Assembly: GCA_024195585.1 (NCBI GenBank)
Contig: SWBL01000094.1
Span: 88,295 to 152,294 of the forward strand
DNA: 64,000 bases
From: Aureobasidium sp. EXF-3400
Taxonomy: Eukaryota > Ascomycota > Dothideomycetes > Dothideales > Saccotheciaceae
Direction: 5' to 3'
Part shown: positions 10,560 through 22,647 of the stretch, piece after piece
Position numbering within the stretch: the first letter of the stretch is position 1
Layout of the letters: every line of letters starts with the position of its first letter
Position numbers and translations under genes: made by a program
The notes under the pieces: generated by a model
Told to the model about the DNA's origin: nothing
The model's input: the letters and a program-made list of their open reading frames with translations, nothing else
The model's database searches: none

Positions 10560-11681
10560 AATACATGTCTTGCTTTTGGCTGCATCCTGTTAATTGCCAT
10601 GAAGGGCAGCATCTCTGGAGTTTACAATGATACCAAGGCGGCACGAGTTCATGTTAATTCTTCTTCTGTACGATACCATTTTTGAATTATTCTTTCCTTG
10701 TTCTGAATCACATTCTCAAGACATGTGTATAGACCGGACCTCTTTGAATAAAGATTAGAGAAGAGACGATTAAGGTCCAGTACCGTCGGCGTTTGACATG
10801 TCGAAAGATCGTCCTCACTCGCAAGGGAAGCACCGCCTTTTAGTTATTGCGGACGTAACCGATTGCAAAGAGATAAGGATAAGAGAAAGTGATCTACCGG
10901 AGGATTCGAAGTGGACAGGGTTTCTGGTGGCTTGCTGTACTATGCTCAATTCGGCATGTCCACGCGGGCCTCCGCAATTTGGTTTCCAAGGGCTGTCTGT
11001 CATTCATCAGGTGCAACCAAGAACGTTGCTTCTTCTGCAGGAAGCGGGGCTTCTGGTTCTTCCTCTTCACTAGCTTGATGAGTTGTCAGTCCGTATGGTT
11101 GCACAGCAGAAGAATCTAGAATGAAGAAAAGGAAGGAAAGGGAGAGGGGGTTCTGCATGGGTCGGTAATCACTGCATGTACGGAGTACAGTTCGGCGGAG
11201 TGATGAGACGTCCGAGACGGAGCGAATGCTGGAAGCTAAAAGCTCCTCGTGATAGCGCCGGGGCGACTCCACTGATCTGGATCCAAACGTGGGAGCTAGC
11301 TAACTGTGTGTCGTATCTGAGTTGCTCTATCTACTAGGTATGCAAGATGAGGCGTACAGCAAGGAACGTACGTATATAACGGCACTTCGACATCCCGAGC
11401 CTCCTCCCTTTGCTTTCTCCTTCCTCGTCCAAACAACAAGTCTCGTTTCCTCGACACTCATACACGAAAATCAATCGTCCTTTGCAAACAACAACCTCTT
11501 ATCTCGATAATCCTTTTCGAACCACACCACATCACAACCTTTCCCTTCGAGCCCTATCAGGCACATCGGCCACAGCTAGGATATTGATGTCGTTTTTCGT
11601 TGCCATCAACAAGAATACCGGACGTACCTTCATCCCCCTCAGTAATCACAGCAGCAGTACCAATCCATCCAATAATCCATC
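10560..11681. other. Intergenic region, 1.1 kb, no supported gene
   Basis: Small frames occur here on both strands but none shows domain resemblance or splice coherence. From about 11390 to 11680 the plus strand is pyrimidine-rich with many CCTC/TTCC units and then CA-rich, a typical fungal core promoter and 5' leader of the GNAT gene. Confidence 0.4.
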
Positions 11682-12655
11682 ATGGAGGGCGTCAAACACC
11701 AAAAGACAACCCACGCCCTCAAAGGCGATAAGCCAACCATGAATGGAAAGGTTGTAGGTGATCAGAAGAATACTGTCAATACGTCCGGTACTGCTGCTGT
11801 TGCTGCTGGAGGGGATGGGGTCCGTCGGGTTACTCTGGCTGAGTACAAGCAAGCAGCTCAATGCTTGGCCGACGCCTTCGCACACGACGACGTCGCTCGC
11901 TACTTTACCGAAGTCCCTGACGGTGCCCACTGGACTGAGGACCAGAAGTGGAATCTCCATGTGAGCATCCTGGAGTACATCACGTACGCTCACATCCTGA
12001 AGGGCTTGGTGTTGGCTGCGGGTCCCGACTACGGATGCGTTGCCCTGTGGTAAGTCTCTATTTCGTAACGAGGTGCTGCTGTTGTTGGTAAGGCTGACAG
12101 TAAAACAGGATGCTTCCAGGCCAGAACATGGATGACTACCTGACTATCCTGCGTAGTGGCATGTGGAGATTGTGGTACAAGCTTTCTACTGAAGGCAAGA
12201 CTCGTTTCTTCAACGAGTTCTTCCCTCTGCTCCACGACACCAAGCACGAAGTCATGGGTGCGCGTGACGACGAGTCCTACTACCTCGTATACCTTGGCAG
12301 TAAGACTGCAGCCCGCGGCAAGGGCTATGCTCGCAAGTGCATTGAGTACGTGACCAGAAGCGCCGATGCCGAGGGCAGGGCTTGCTACCTCGAGAGCAGC
12401 AATGCCTCCAACCCGGCCATCTACCGCAAGTATGGTTTTGAGACGATTAAGACCATTGAACTCAAGCGTGCTGCAAAGGTTGTGGCCCTGGACATCATGG
12501 TCCGTGAGCCTCAGCCTGGCAGGAACCAGTCCTCGTCGAGCCTTGAGAAGGTCGATAGTCTGGTTTCCAATGTCTCGACCAGTGCTCGTCCGGTTTCTGT
12601 CTCCGTCAAGTTGGGAGGAGAGAAAGATTCCATCGCTAGTATCTCTGTCGTTTAG
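11682..12655 (+). CDS. GNAT-family N-acetyltransferase
   Basis: Two exons, 11682..12049 and 12109..12655, with a 59-nt intron (GTAAGT donor), encode 304 residues. The GNAT fold spans about residues 48-250. The acetyl-CoA binding motif R-x-x-G-x-G/A is seen as ARGKGYARKCIEYV, after the beta-4 strand YLVYLGSK, and the later NPAIYRKYGFE block is the usual beta6-alpha4 region. A long N-terminal extension and a Ser-rich C-terminal tail flank the domain. It resembles the fungal GNAT subfamily that is widespread in Pezizomycotina and lacks an assigned substrate. No signal peptide or membrane segment is seen, so a cytosolic or nuclear enzyme is likely. Substrate unknown. Confidence 0.85.
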
Positions 12656-13029
12656 AGGCAGACTGTGATGTGAGGTTGCGCTTTCATCTTCGTCTTGTTG
12701 TGCTTTGATTCGCGTTCCCACCCTTGTCGCTCCTTATCATCGTCATTTTGACTGTTTTTGTTTGACCCCTTGTCGCTCATTTACTGCTTTGATTTGCCAC
12801 TTTTTGCTTAGCTTTTCGATAATGCAATCTCAATTCAACAGTGTACGTGTCTTTTTAGCATGTTCACACCGGTGAGTGTCTCTTTGAGTACCATGCATAA
12901 TCCATCGGCATCTCTTATTGGGCTCCTCTCTGGTTCTCTTCGTAGAGGTATGAACGCTGATCCCCACGCGTGACCAACCAATTCTTCTCCAACCTCAGAC
13001 AAAACACACAGCTCTTCCTTGCCTCAATC

Positions 13030-14368
13030 TCAATAATTTGCCTCTGCAACTCCTGTTAGCAATGCTCTAGCTCTCCTTTTCGTAGACACAGAACTCACCA
13101 TCATTCCAATAAAGTGTATCCGCCTGCACTTCCGGCCCTGTAGCCCCAAACACCCAATCAAACTTCAACTTGATATACTGCATCAAATGACTAGCAAGCT
13201 TGACATGTCCAACATCAGTCGGATGATATTGAGGACCCTAAAAACGTCAGTCAGCTCTGTGTCCCACTACCCATACTTCAACTCTATAACCTACAATATC
13301 ATTATGCTGTAAAATGCCAGTAGTGTTGAAGTAATGCACAAACCCAGTATGTTTGTAATACTCATACACCTGCTGGATCTCCTCCACAAAGGCACCACCT
13401 TGCTTCCATGTGTTTCCAACTCGATCGAATCCATTCCATAAAGCCACTAGAATAATCTCGGCTTTTGGATACTTTGCATGTACTTCTCCCACGAGATCCA
13501 CATAGCTGTTGAAGTAGTTCTCATTAGTGACATTGTTGTGTGTATTGTTATCATTAGTGCCCAGATTGATAACCACGATATCTGATTGTTGGTGTTGCTT
13601 AAAGTTCCACTGGGGAGGATTGTCCCCATAAATGACTGTAGAGCGAGAAGAAGTATCGGATGTGCGTAGCCATTGGTAGGTTTGTCCATGAGCATTGCCC
13701 CAGCAATTTTGGTCGACAAGACAGATGCCTGGGTAGGCAGTAATATCGAATTCCACGTTCCCTAGTCCAGAGCCTAGGCCCCAGGCATAGCTTGAGATTC
13801 CCTCATAAGTAGCGTATTGCCCAGCTGATAAACTATCACCAATAACCTCTATCTTTCTCGAGAAGTTTGGGATTTTGATAAGTCGAGAGTGTTTATCAAG
13901 ATGAACACCAGAGATTTGAACACCATAAGCGTAATTGGTGACTCTCAGTTCAAAAGTAGTAGGCTTCTGTCCTTGAAGCGTAAGATTGAACCCTTCAGTC
14001 GACGAAGAAATAAACTGATGTGTCGAATTGGCAGTTACATTCGTAAACAACCAGTCTTGGCCAGCAAATCTGTATGCGAGAAGAACACCTTCAGAAGTGT
14101 ATTGCCCGAAACTGATGGCTACTTTGTCGCCGGTGAAGCCAAATTTCAGTCCGGGTGCTGACCACCAGGATATGTGTTGTGCATCCCAACGGCCTTTGTA
14201 GGAGAGTTCGGTGGCATTGGGGGGGAAGGATGTCCAGTTAGGGTTGGTGTTGACTGAGGCGATAGTTGTGTCCGGGAAGACGGTGTTTCGCACCTGTCCA
14301 TTTTGAAGTATGGTTGCAGAAGCAAGTAGAGGTGTAATTAAATACCCTACCAGAGTCGAAAAGTGCAT
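13030..14368 (-). CDS. Secreted SGNH/GDSL esterase, carbohydrate esterase family 2-like
   Basis: Three exons, 13295..14368, 13099..13237 and 13030..13052, give 411 residues. A signal peptide covers about residues 1-18 (MHFSTLVGYLITPLLASA). An N-terminal beta-sandwich-like domain (about 25-165) precedes the SGNH hydrolase domain. The catalytic Ser lies in IGDSLSAGQ, the oxyanion Gly in GLGSG and the Asn in NLGTNDNN. The Asp/His pair is in YHPTDVGHVKLA, which is encoded only after the first intron, so the long first exon alone would lack the catalytic His. Jelly-roll plus SGNH order is typical of CE2 acetyl-xylan/deacetylase enzymes, so removal of acetyl groups from plant polysaccharides is inferred. 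Several N-glycosylation sequons (NVTANST, NNTHNNVT) support secretion. The last exon is tiny and less certain. Confidence 0.85.
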
Positions 14369-15093
14369 GGTGATTAGACAATGAGATGAAGAAGGTACTT
14401 TCAGTCGAAGAGTAGTAGAACATGCTATATCTTATAGAGTGAAAACAGATCGCTGATATAGTAGCAGCGGTCAAGCGGGGTAAAAGAGTAAACCTACAAT
14501 GCGATATCACATCATCGAGATGAATGACTTGTTGCTACAACATGATGCTAGACGGAGAGCGTTGCTCCGGGCCCGATTTGGACATGGCCTCACTTCGGTA
14601 TAGTTCATCACGAACCTGAGAGCAGAAGAAGTCTGTCCTTCCAATGATCACTGGTGGAACTTTAGAGTTGACTGTAGATCGCGCCCCCGCAGATATTCAG
14701 GCTGTATGTAGATCGAGGGCGTGGTATGCAGATGATCGTGTGTTAATGTTATGCATGACTGTATGCAAAGGAGAACGCTCGAAGGTTGGGCAGTAGTCAT
14801 CAATATCAACTAAACTTCCAGATAGGTATGCCTAGTGAGTTGAATTGATTGATATACATTCTAACTAGATATCGGTGAATACAATTCTCACGTTTCTCTT
14901 TTTTCCCCTGCCTTTCAAAATGCATCGAAACAATTCCAACCAGTGGATGTCAACCATCATGATGTAGGTATGAGTAGAGCAAAGCGGACGACAAAAACGC
15001 TGACAGAGGTTTATAAGGATCAACGATAGAATAACAACGAAATTAGGCCCGAAATATGATAAGGGAAGTTGAATGGACAGTATGCAATGCTGA
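14369..15093. other. Intergenic region, 725 bp, no supported gene
   Basis: No coherent frame was found. It should contain the promoter of the esterase gene (minus strand, at 14369) and the 3' end of the large WD40 gene. Confidence 0.4.
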
Positions 15094-18000
15094 CTAGAAC
15101 ATGTTATCGGGTTGATACACTACTGGCGACAAGAGTGTCTCGGATGGCATATTCGCTCGAACTTCACGAGGGTGTGGATATCCTTGAGTTGGGTGTTCGA
15201 CAGATGCGGACAGAGGAGCTGGTGGCGGAGGAGGTGGAGGTGGAGGCATCAAAGAAAGCGATGCTTCAAAAGCTGCAGCACTGGCTACAATCGGAGAAGC
15301 CTCGTAAGGCGATTTTGTCCGGATCGTGTTGGTATCAGGCAGGGACGACTGTCTGGAAAACATGCTGGGGAGTACGGTCTCGTAAGGTGAAGGTGCATAC
15401 GCATCGATTGGTGGTGATTTGGTGCGTGACTTGCTGTTGTTGCGAATACGCTCCGTCACACTTCGAAAGCGTGAGTTGATGCCTTCACTGATACTGCCAC
15501 GACCGCGTCTTTGAGCTTGTGCCTGCATCTGAGCCTGTGCTTGTGCCTGCGCGAAATTGTTCAGCGGAGGAGCTGTCAATGCACCGGCTCGGTCGATAGT
15601 TGGCAAGACATCAATGACTATGGGTTCTTCTTCTCCAATGGCGATATTGATAACACCAAGGCCACTACCTCTGCGATTCGTCATCAACGGCGGAGGAGGT
15701 GGCGGTGGAGGTCCAGCGAGATGCTGAAGCTCAGGCAACATCAACTCAGAGTCCTCCACTATAACAATCTGGGCCTCGTGCAAGGCTTGATCAGTGCTTG
15801 GTCTACTCGACAAAGGACTTTGCTGAGGCTGGAAATTGTTCTCTGTAGGTGTAATCTTACGAGTATGGCCACTCTTGGAGACAGATCCTCGTCTGGAGGA
15901 GTGCGGCAACACTGTCTTGTAATGCCAAGGAGTGCCGTCCATATTCATCTCAGGCGGCGCCGAAGATGCACGTGGTAGAGGCAGAGTTGCCGACTGTCCA
16001 AAGACAGTTGGAGGTAGGAGAGGAGCAATCTGATCGTCTTCCGCAGACTTTGGCAAAGGTGAGCCTTGCTGGAAAGTGGCAGATGTTAATTGAGGAGGGC
16101 TCTCTGGAACCTGAGGAACAGCAGGTACTCCTTCATGTTCGTTGGGATCAGCAGACATGTATCGCGGATGTCTCATAGCTCTGGGGGTGGCTGGTAATCC
16201 AATCGGTGCTGTCGGAGTTGAGGTGCCTGTGGTTCTTGTGGCTGGGAAACGACCTTTGGAATCAGGATCGGCTGTATGACTACGAATAATCTGATCGCTG
16301 GAATACGATGGCATGAATGAGCTGGGGGTATTTCCGAGTTCGGTATGATGCCTGGGAGCCATGAAAGGCCTCTTAGGAGGCGTCTTGACATCGCTTGGTA
16401 GAGGTATAGCTGGTGCAGACGGACGTCTGGCCAGAGATGCGCGCCTTTCTTCGAGCTCTCGGGCAGCGATTTGCTTCTTGGTCAGAGTTTGGAGATCTCT
16501 ACGGCGCACAAGACCCTCGTCTGGATTTTCGGAAGCAGAACTGTCTTCGTCAAAACTCTGCTTAGGGTATCCTGAAGTATTGTCGGCTTTGTTACGCCCT
16601 TCTTTGACAGAAGCTGCTCTATTCTTGTTGACCTGTAGCCCTTGGCGAAACTCGCTCTTCGCAAACAAAGAGTCGTTGGTTTTCGCGGTTGAGACTGATG
16701 GCGAACGAGGGAAAGATCTTGCTGGTGTACGAGTTTCACTTCTATCGCGACCGTTGACTACTAGGCGCTGATCCGCCTGACTAGTATCTCTTTGTCTGTT
16801 TGGTGCTTGACTGTTCGCTCGTGAGGTGCGGCCTGCGTTGGAAATCCTGCGTTGTGGGGTCGGCTCTCTATAGTAAGACTCGTCCGCATTGGTAGCTGCA
16901 GCTTTTTCTCTGCTTGCCTTGACTTCATCGGGTGACATGGGAATTGGTGATGATGGTGATATCTTTGGTGGACCGATATATCGCTTTGCTGGCCGTCCTC
17001 GATAATCTGACATGTGACTAGAGTGATCATCTTGATCCTGCCGAGATTCTGTGAAGGGGTCCAAATGTACGGTTGAAGCGCTAGCATTCTGTGATGACTG
17101 CGTTTGCTGCGTTGGCAGATAAGTAGTATCAAAGACTTGCACATGGAGATCACTGTTGGTTCGTTCTCGCGATCCGTTCCTTGTTCGTGTCTCGCTCTTC
17201 AGACGGGCAAAGACGTCATTACTTGGTGATGGCAAACGATCTTGCTGAGAAGGTTGGCGTGACGCCTGTTCGAGGCTTTGGAACCTCTCGCTCGAGCCAA
17301 GAGATGAAGAACTGCGACTATGGCTAGATTTTCTAGGCTCTGAACTCTCCTTGATGAGTGCTGGTCCTAGCATCTCTCTATGAGCTGTCAAGGGAGTCTG
17401 AGAAGTATCTCGTGTTCGTGAGGTTCCACTTCTTGAGGGAAGTTGTCTTCTTGCGTATCCACCAGGAGTGGCCGTTCTCGCGGAGGAGGGATCTCGGTCG
17501 AATCTGCTACCAGATCGAAGCCAGGGTGCTGCGCCTCCAGGCGAGATTGCAGACTCGGCTATCGGTGTAACGCCAACGCCGAGCATACCTGCCATTGGTG
17601 TCCTTTGATCAATAGAAGGTAATACGAGCGAGGCTCCTTTGTCGCCGAATGTCGTGATCAGTTTTAGCGATCCATTCCTTGTGAGCTTACGGTTTGCACC
17701 AACGGCAAATGGCGGAGATAATGGGGGACTTAGAGGGGACGGATCAATGCCCTGTTCTCGTAGGCCAGAGAAGGTTGCGCCTTGTGCTCGAGGCGAAGAC
17801 CAGGAATCTGAGGTTTCGAGACTGGTGCATGAGAAGCAACGCACCGCGAGTTCTGGTTGACCTTGCATGACAGAAGTCTCGCCCCACTTACGGACAAGGT
17901 AGGACTGCCTCTGCCAATCTGACGGCATATTCAAACAGGTCAAAAGAGTCGCCTCCATAAAGTAACCACGAGAGACGTAAACCTCGATAGCATCATCGAT

Positions 18001-20127
18001 CTCGCCAAAGCCTAAGAGGACCGCAACCGCAGGGTGGATATCGCCCTTTCCCAAGAGCCGCTGGACGAATGTTTGACCAACCTGTTTCCCCGAAGACGGT
18101 CCCATAGAGCTTAGAGCGAGTAGCATCCAATCGGAGGAAGTCATGTTCTCGGAACCGACCATGGCAGCCATAGTGTCTGCGCCAAACTCACCAAGCCATT
18201 TCGAGAGAAGCACACTACTAGCTGATCCTGGTCGTTGCCTCGCGACTGTTTGCGTTAGCTCAAATGATACGATAAGATTTGGTAGTACAGCACTCACATT
18301 CATCGCGCACCAAAGACTCGATATCGTCATTCCAGCCGAATACCACACTCAGCATTTCCTGTCGTAGTATGTCTGAGGTACGAGCAACTTGACCATAGTG
18401 GGGAGTTCTAAAAGGCACATCTCGGAGCCTTGCTCGAGTGTAAGGGAAGAGGTCCATCTGTGATGTCTGCTGACTCTCTTCTGGACTCCTCAAGATCTCC
18501 TTTCGTAGAGCCGATGAGCGAAATGAAGATGTCGACCGAACAGAGACGCTCTCGCGAGGCGTTTTTGAATGCACACCAAAGGAGAATTCGGTCCCGTCAT
18601 TATATGATACCTCAGAGGCTCGCGAGGAAGGTGCTTTGTCATATCGATATGACGGTACTCTGCGTCCTCCATTGGACGATCGGGAGCTTGCTGAGGAGGC
18701 CCTGCTGGATGTTGGGCTGAGTGCGCCAAGCCGGTCTTGTTTCTCTTCCTCGAGTTGATCCATCTCTCTTGCAATCTTTTCAAGTGGAGACATCGTGCCG
18801 AGCTCACCCTCACTTGAGTCTGCATCCACGTAGGCAAACGGCAATGGTGCAGCTCTTACTGCAGCTTGTTTTCTGGCTGTTTCTTCCTTCTTTTGCTCTT
18901 CGATCGAATTTGGTGGGGATGGTGGTAGTGGACCAGGAGCATGCTGTATGCTTGCGACTTGTATAGGAACCTCGCTCGGGTTTACGTCATATTGTTGTAC
19001 AGTGTGGTTTTGTCCGAGTGTGAAAAGTGTTGAAGAAGGGCCATAGCATGCGATGCCGATGATTCCGTCGACAGTCGGTACAGACTGGAAACTAACGTTT
19101 TTTGTGCGAACATCCCAAGACCGTGTCTCCCTGCAAGGACTTTGTGTTAGCGGGGACTGGCATACAAGAGCGAACGTATTCTCACCCATCTGTATGCTGG
19201 ATGATACGGCCATTCCTCGACCATGTGAACCAGGAGGAGCCCAAATTTCTCGTTTCCAGCCGACTCAGTATTCGAATAATATTTGGTGTCTCTCCAGCAA
19301 CAGCTACTTTGGGGATACTCCAAACTCGGAGGTCGCCGTCTGCGGTTTGAGTAGCGAGCATGTCGGATTTTTGCCGCGAAGCAGAACCATGCCAGGAAAG
19401 TCCAGCAATTCGGGAAGGAGCTTTTGATGTCGTCAGACTATGCACAATTGTGAAAAGTGGTTGTAGTGTTGCAATCAAAATTGAGCCATTGAGGAAACTG
19501 CGGCTGTTAGCAAGAGCCGCGCGTGCAGATGTGGATCGGACTTGCCCAATCGCAAAAGTGCGTGAGTCGGCCGCTGGGGCTATTGCTGTAATCGGGTCAT
19601 AAATAGTGCGAGCTGAGATATGCTCGGATGTTGAAGGCTCAAACAGTATTACATTTCCTTGGGCGTTTCCTGAAGCCTCGTCAGAGCATTTTCTCACACT
19701 CGATATTTCACGTCTTACCGAAGGCAATATTCCCATTCTTCATCCATGCTGCCACTCTGATAGGTTCGTACGCTGCGAAGCGAGCAATCTCGTCTCCTGT
19801 TGAGATGTCCCAAACAATCGCGGTGTGTCCTGCGTCGTAACTGACAGCCAAACGCCCCGCACCTCTTTCGCTGACAGTGTCTGCACATATCCAAAGTACG
19901 TCCTCTTGATGACGGTCAAACCGCCGCTCTATTGCCAATGTATCATGATGTAGACAGAGGATAACGTTTCTCTGAGCGTATAGGAAGAACGAGGCGGTTG
20001 CAGCACAAGGCTGGAATTCTGTGTCAGGATCTGGTGTAAATGAGGCTTGAGGAGGATTGGGCTTAGTAGTCGCTTGTCTCCTCACGGCAGAGTGCGACCT
20101 TTGGCCTGAGGGACGACCGGTCGACAT
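15094..20127 (-). CDS. Large WD40-repeat protein with C-terminal helical and disordered regions
   Basis: Four exons, 19719..20127, 19186..19669, 18298..19130 and 15094..18245, encode 1625 residues. The N-terminal ~380 residues carry WD40-type repeats (GHTAIVWDIS, DGDLRVWSIPK, ETRSWDVRTKNV, HTVQQYDVN). A helical segment around 600-750 follows, with SDWMLLALSSM, VQRLLGKGDIHPAVAVLLGFGE, DAIEVYVSRGYFMEATLLTC and DWQRQSYLVRKWGE. This reads like stacked TPR/alpha-solenoid helices of the kind found in Gemin5 or coatomer-type proteins. The remaining ~850 residues are disordered and Ser/Pro/Arg-rich, with two runs of eight or more prolines near the C-terminus. The family is conserved in filamentous fungi as an uncharacterised WD-repeat protein. 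A role in RNA or membrane-coat assembly is only a guess. Confidence 0.85.
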
Positions 20128-22191
20128 GGCTGAGTAAGGTCTAGGAAAATTAGGACAATGCTCTTTTGGAATTGGCCTCGAAGCAGTGAAAAGCGGTCAT
20201 GAATTGGGCCGGATCTCTGTGGGCAGAATGGCCAGATACCAGAATAGCAATCGGAAAACAAGGTGTGGGATGCTGTGTATTTCTGCTGTAACGTTGCGCG
20301 AGATCGACGTACCGAAAACTTGTGCCAAGCGGATGCAGTCACACCGCGTAGAACGATGAGTAGGCACAACTATCCTCAAGCAGTGGTTTGTGCCACGTTA
20401 AAAGCCGTCCGCGTCAAGGGCCGACCAGGATGGCCTGCAGCTCGGGCATGCAAGCAACCACTCTTGAAACTTTGAAATTGCAAGAATCTTGTTCTTGAAG
20501 GGTGGTCTTGGTGTGAACTTAGAAAGTGGAAAAAAGGGAGAAAGAGAGAAGGAAACAAGACAACAGAGGCGTGCTCATGTTAGAAGTTAGCAAATCAGAC
20601 GCGGGCGCGTATACCAAAGCCATGCGTGTTCGGCTGGCGTAATGTGTGCCTCTGGTGATGAGCCACCTGTTCGGGAAAGCGATCGGAGTGCAGAGCGCCT
20701 AGACATTATTGACGGCTCGAGTAAGGACCTATCGATTTGCAGAGAGGATACAATGCTTTGCCAGTTGGCAGGCGAATACAGGCGAGCGAACTAGAGCTCC
20801 CAGGGAGAGCAATCTCCAACGCGGACGGCTTGCCACCATTGCTATTACTGGGTGGGGAGTTCACGCACGAACAACTTGAAGGCATGGGGAGCAGGATGCA
20901 GAGAGAAGAAGGCAGGGTTGGGTTGAGTGATTGGCCCAAGAAGCCCCCGCTAGAACGTGCCCAGCACGCATCTCGACCTCAAGCTTGTGCATCCTACTAG
21001 ACTCAAGCATGATATATCGATTATTGGGCCAAAATCTACCAGCGTCATACCTCCAAGCGATATTCTGTCAAATAGGAAGGTTGGAACCATTTTACTGGTA
21101 TTCATGGTTCGACGACCTTGACGTCCCTTGCGTTGTCTCTGCAGCGTTCACAGGTCACGTTTTTCCTTGGTCGTACCTGACCATGCGACGGGGCGTCACG
21201 AGCGCGTTTTCTCTCACCGCGGTTCCAGCACATGTGATTATATGGACGTTGCCGAATTTCGTGTCATTTGGACATTGAGGTTGTAGAACCAACGGGGGAC
21301 GCATGAGACCGGAGTTCTTACAGTGCCTGCATACAATTTGTAGGACGTGGAGATGAAGAGTTCGTGTTATGGACCCGACTCATGGCGTGCATACTGTACT
21401 GCTGCCATAACGATAGGGAACAAATCAGCTGGAGGAGAGGAAGTTGATCAATTTCCCTAGATGGGCATTCCGGCAGAAGAGGAAAGTGACTCGAGGCAAG
21501 TGACGGGAAATAGAGAGGTTGGGAGCAAATGGGATTCGCGCCGTAAGCGCCCCCGCTTCAAAGTGATTGCTTATGACAGCGCAACAATTCCGCTGCCTAT
21601 CTGCCTATTGCAGTAGGGCTTATGCTGATAAACAAGCTGTTATCCTCTGCAGGTCCTTCCTGCCAAGAGGCTATGTAGATACAGTAAAGGAAAAAAGGGG
21701 ATATCTCAAAATTGGCTTCATCTGGCCAAGGGGTATCAAATGAGAAGGTAAAGAAAGCGCTTTCCATGGCGCAAGACTTCGCAATGCTCCGACGATGCAG
21801 GATGCAGCAAACTCCAAAGAGGATCAGACAGGCAAGGAAAAAAGAGAAAAAGATATGATGCAAAGCGAATGCAGAGTGATCCGTGGCACTCTGTTTGGGC
21901 CTTGATTCTCAGCTGCGACACGTCTTAGCGTGTCGACAGCACATGAAAGGCCCGCGCGGATGGTCCAGCCAATGTCTGACGGACGGGCTTGAAAGAGTGG
22001 ACAGTCAAAAGAGATGATAAAGATCTTTGACCAGAAAGAGGTGGTTGAAGTTGGAGGTGGTCCAGGCTTCAAAAGAAGGTGAAGTGGTCGTAGGTGGCGA
22101 GTTGAGAAACTGAAAGTCGAAACAGACAAGTCGTCGTTTCATGTAAGTCCAGAGACGACACCACGCGTCCATATTATCATCAAGATGATAT
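20128..22191. other. Intergenic region, 2.1 kb, no supported gene
   Basis: Frames up to about 115 residues occur but they are shadow-like and lack recognisable domains or paired splice sites. The half next to 20128 is the promoter of the WD40 gene. Purine-rich sequence around 21830-22130 may belong to the 3' untranslated region of the next minus-strand gene. Confidence 0.4.
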
Positions 22192-22647
22192 CTATTTCTT
22201 CATCATGATGGGCTTGCTAGGCGTGTAGCCATTGCTGAAGCCAAAGCTGTTGTAGCTCTCGCAGCTGCTGTCGAGGGTGACCAAGCTAGCGTTCGCGGCC
22301 ATGGCCATAGCCATGCCACGCTTAGAGGTCTGCCATTGTTCGGCGGTCCTGGGAGGCTCGGGTGCCTCGTTAAGGTAGGCCACGTCGTCATCGCCGAAGA
22401 GATCCTCATCGCTGATATAAGAGCTAGGAGGACCCTGAGGAAGCTGAGGACGGGCGAGTTTCCAGGAAGGGTAGGCGGCAGGTCCATTGGGAGAAGGGCT
22501 GCCAAAGAGGATGGAAGCATCGCTGGTGTTGCGAGGTCTGGTCATAGTTGACGAAGAGGAAGAGAAACCAATCTGGATTGGCTGAGTCGGGTCCGACGAA
22601 CAACTAGGAGTTGTGGAGCGTGCGGAAGAGGTAGTAGAGGTCGACAT
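22192..22647 (-). CDS. Small conserved fungal protein, function unknown
   Basis: A single-exon frame of 151 residues. The N-terminal 40 residues are Ser/Thr-rich. The middle has FGSPSPNGPAAYPSWKLARPQLP followed by the acidic motif YISDEDLFGDDD, and the C-terminal third has EPPRTAEQWQ, an Ala/Met run and a final KPIMMKK. Acidic motifs of the SDEDLFG type are conserved in small fungal proteins and can act as short binding motifs. There is no signal peptide or membrane segment. I do not know the function. Confidence 0.65.
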   Translation of the reverse strand: MSTSTTSSARSTTPSCSSDPTQPIQIGFSSSSSTMTRPRNTSDASILFGSPSPNGPAAYPSWKLARPQLPQGPPSSYISDEDLFGDDDVAYLNEAPEPPRTAEQWQTSKRGMAMAMAANASLVTLDSSCESYNSFGFSNGYTPSKPIMMKK

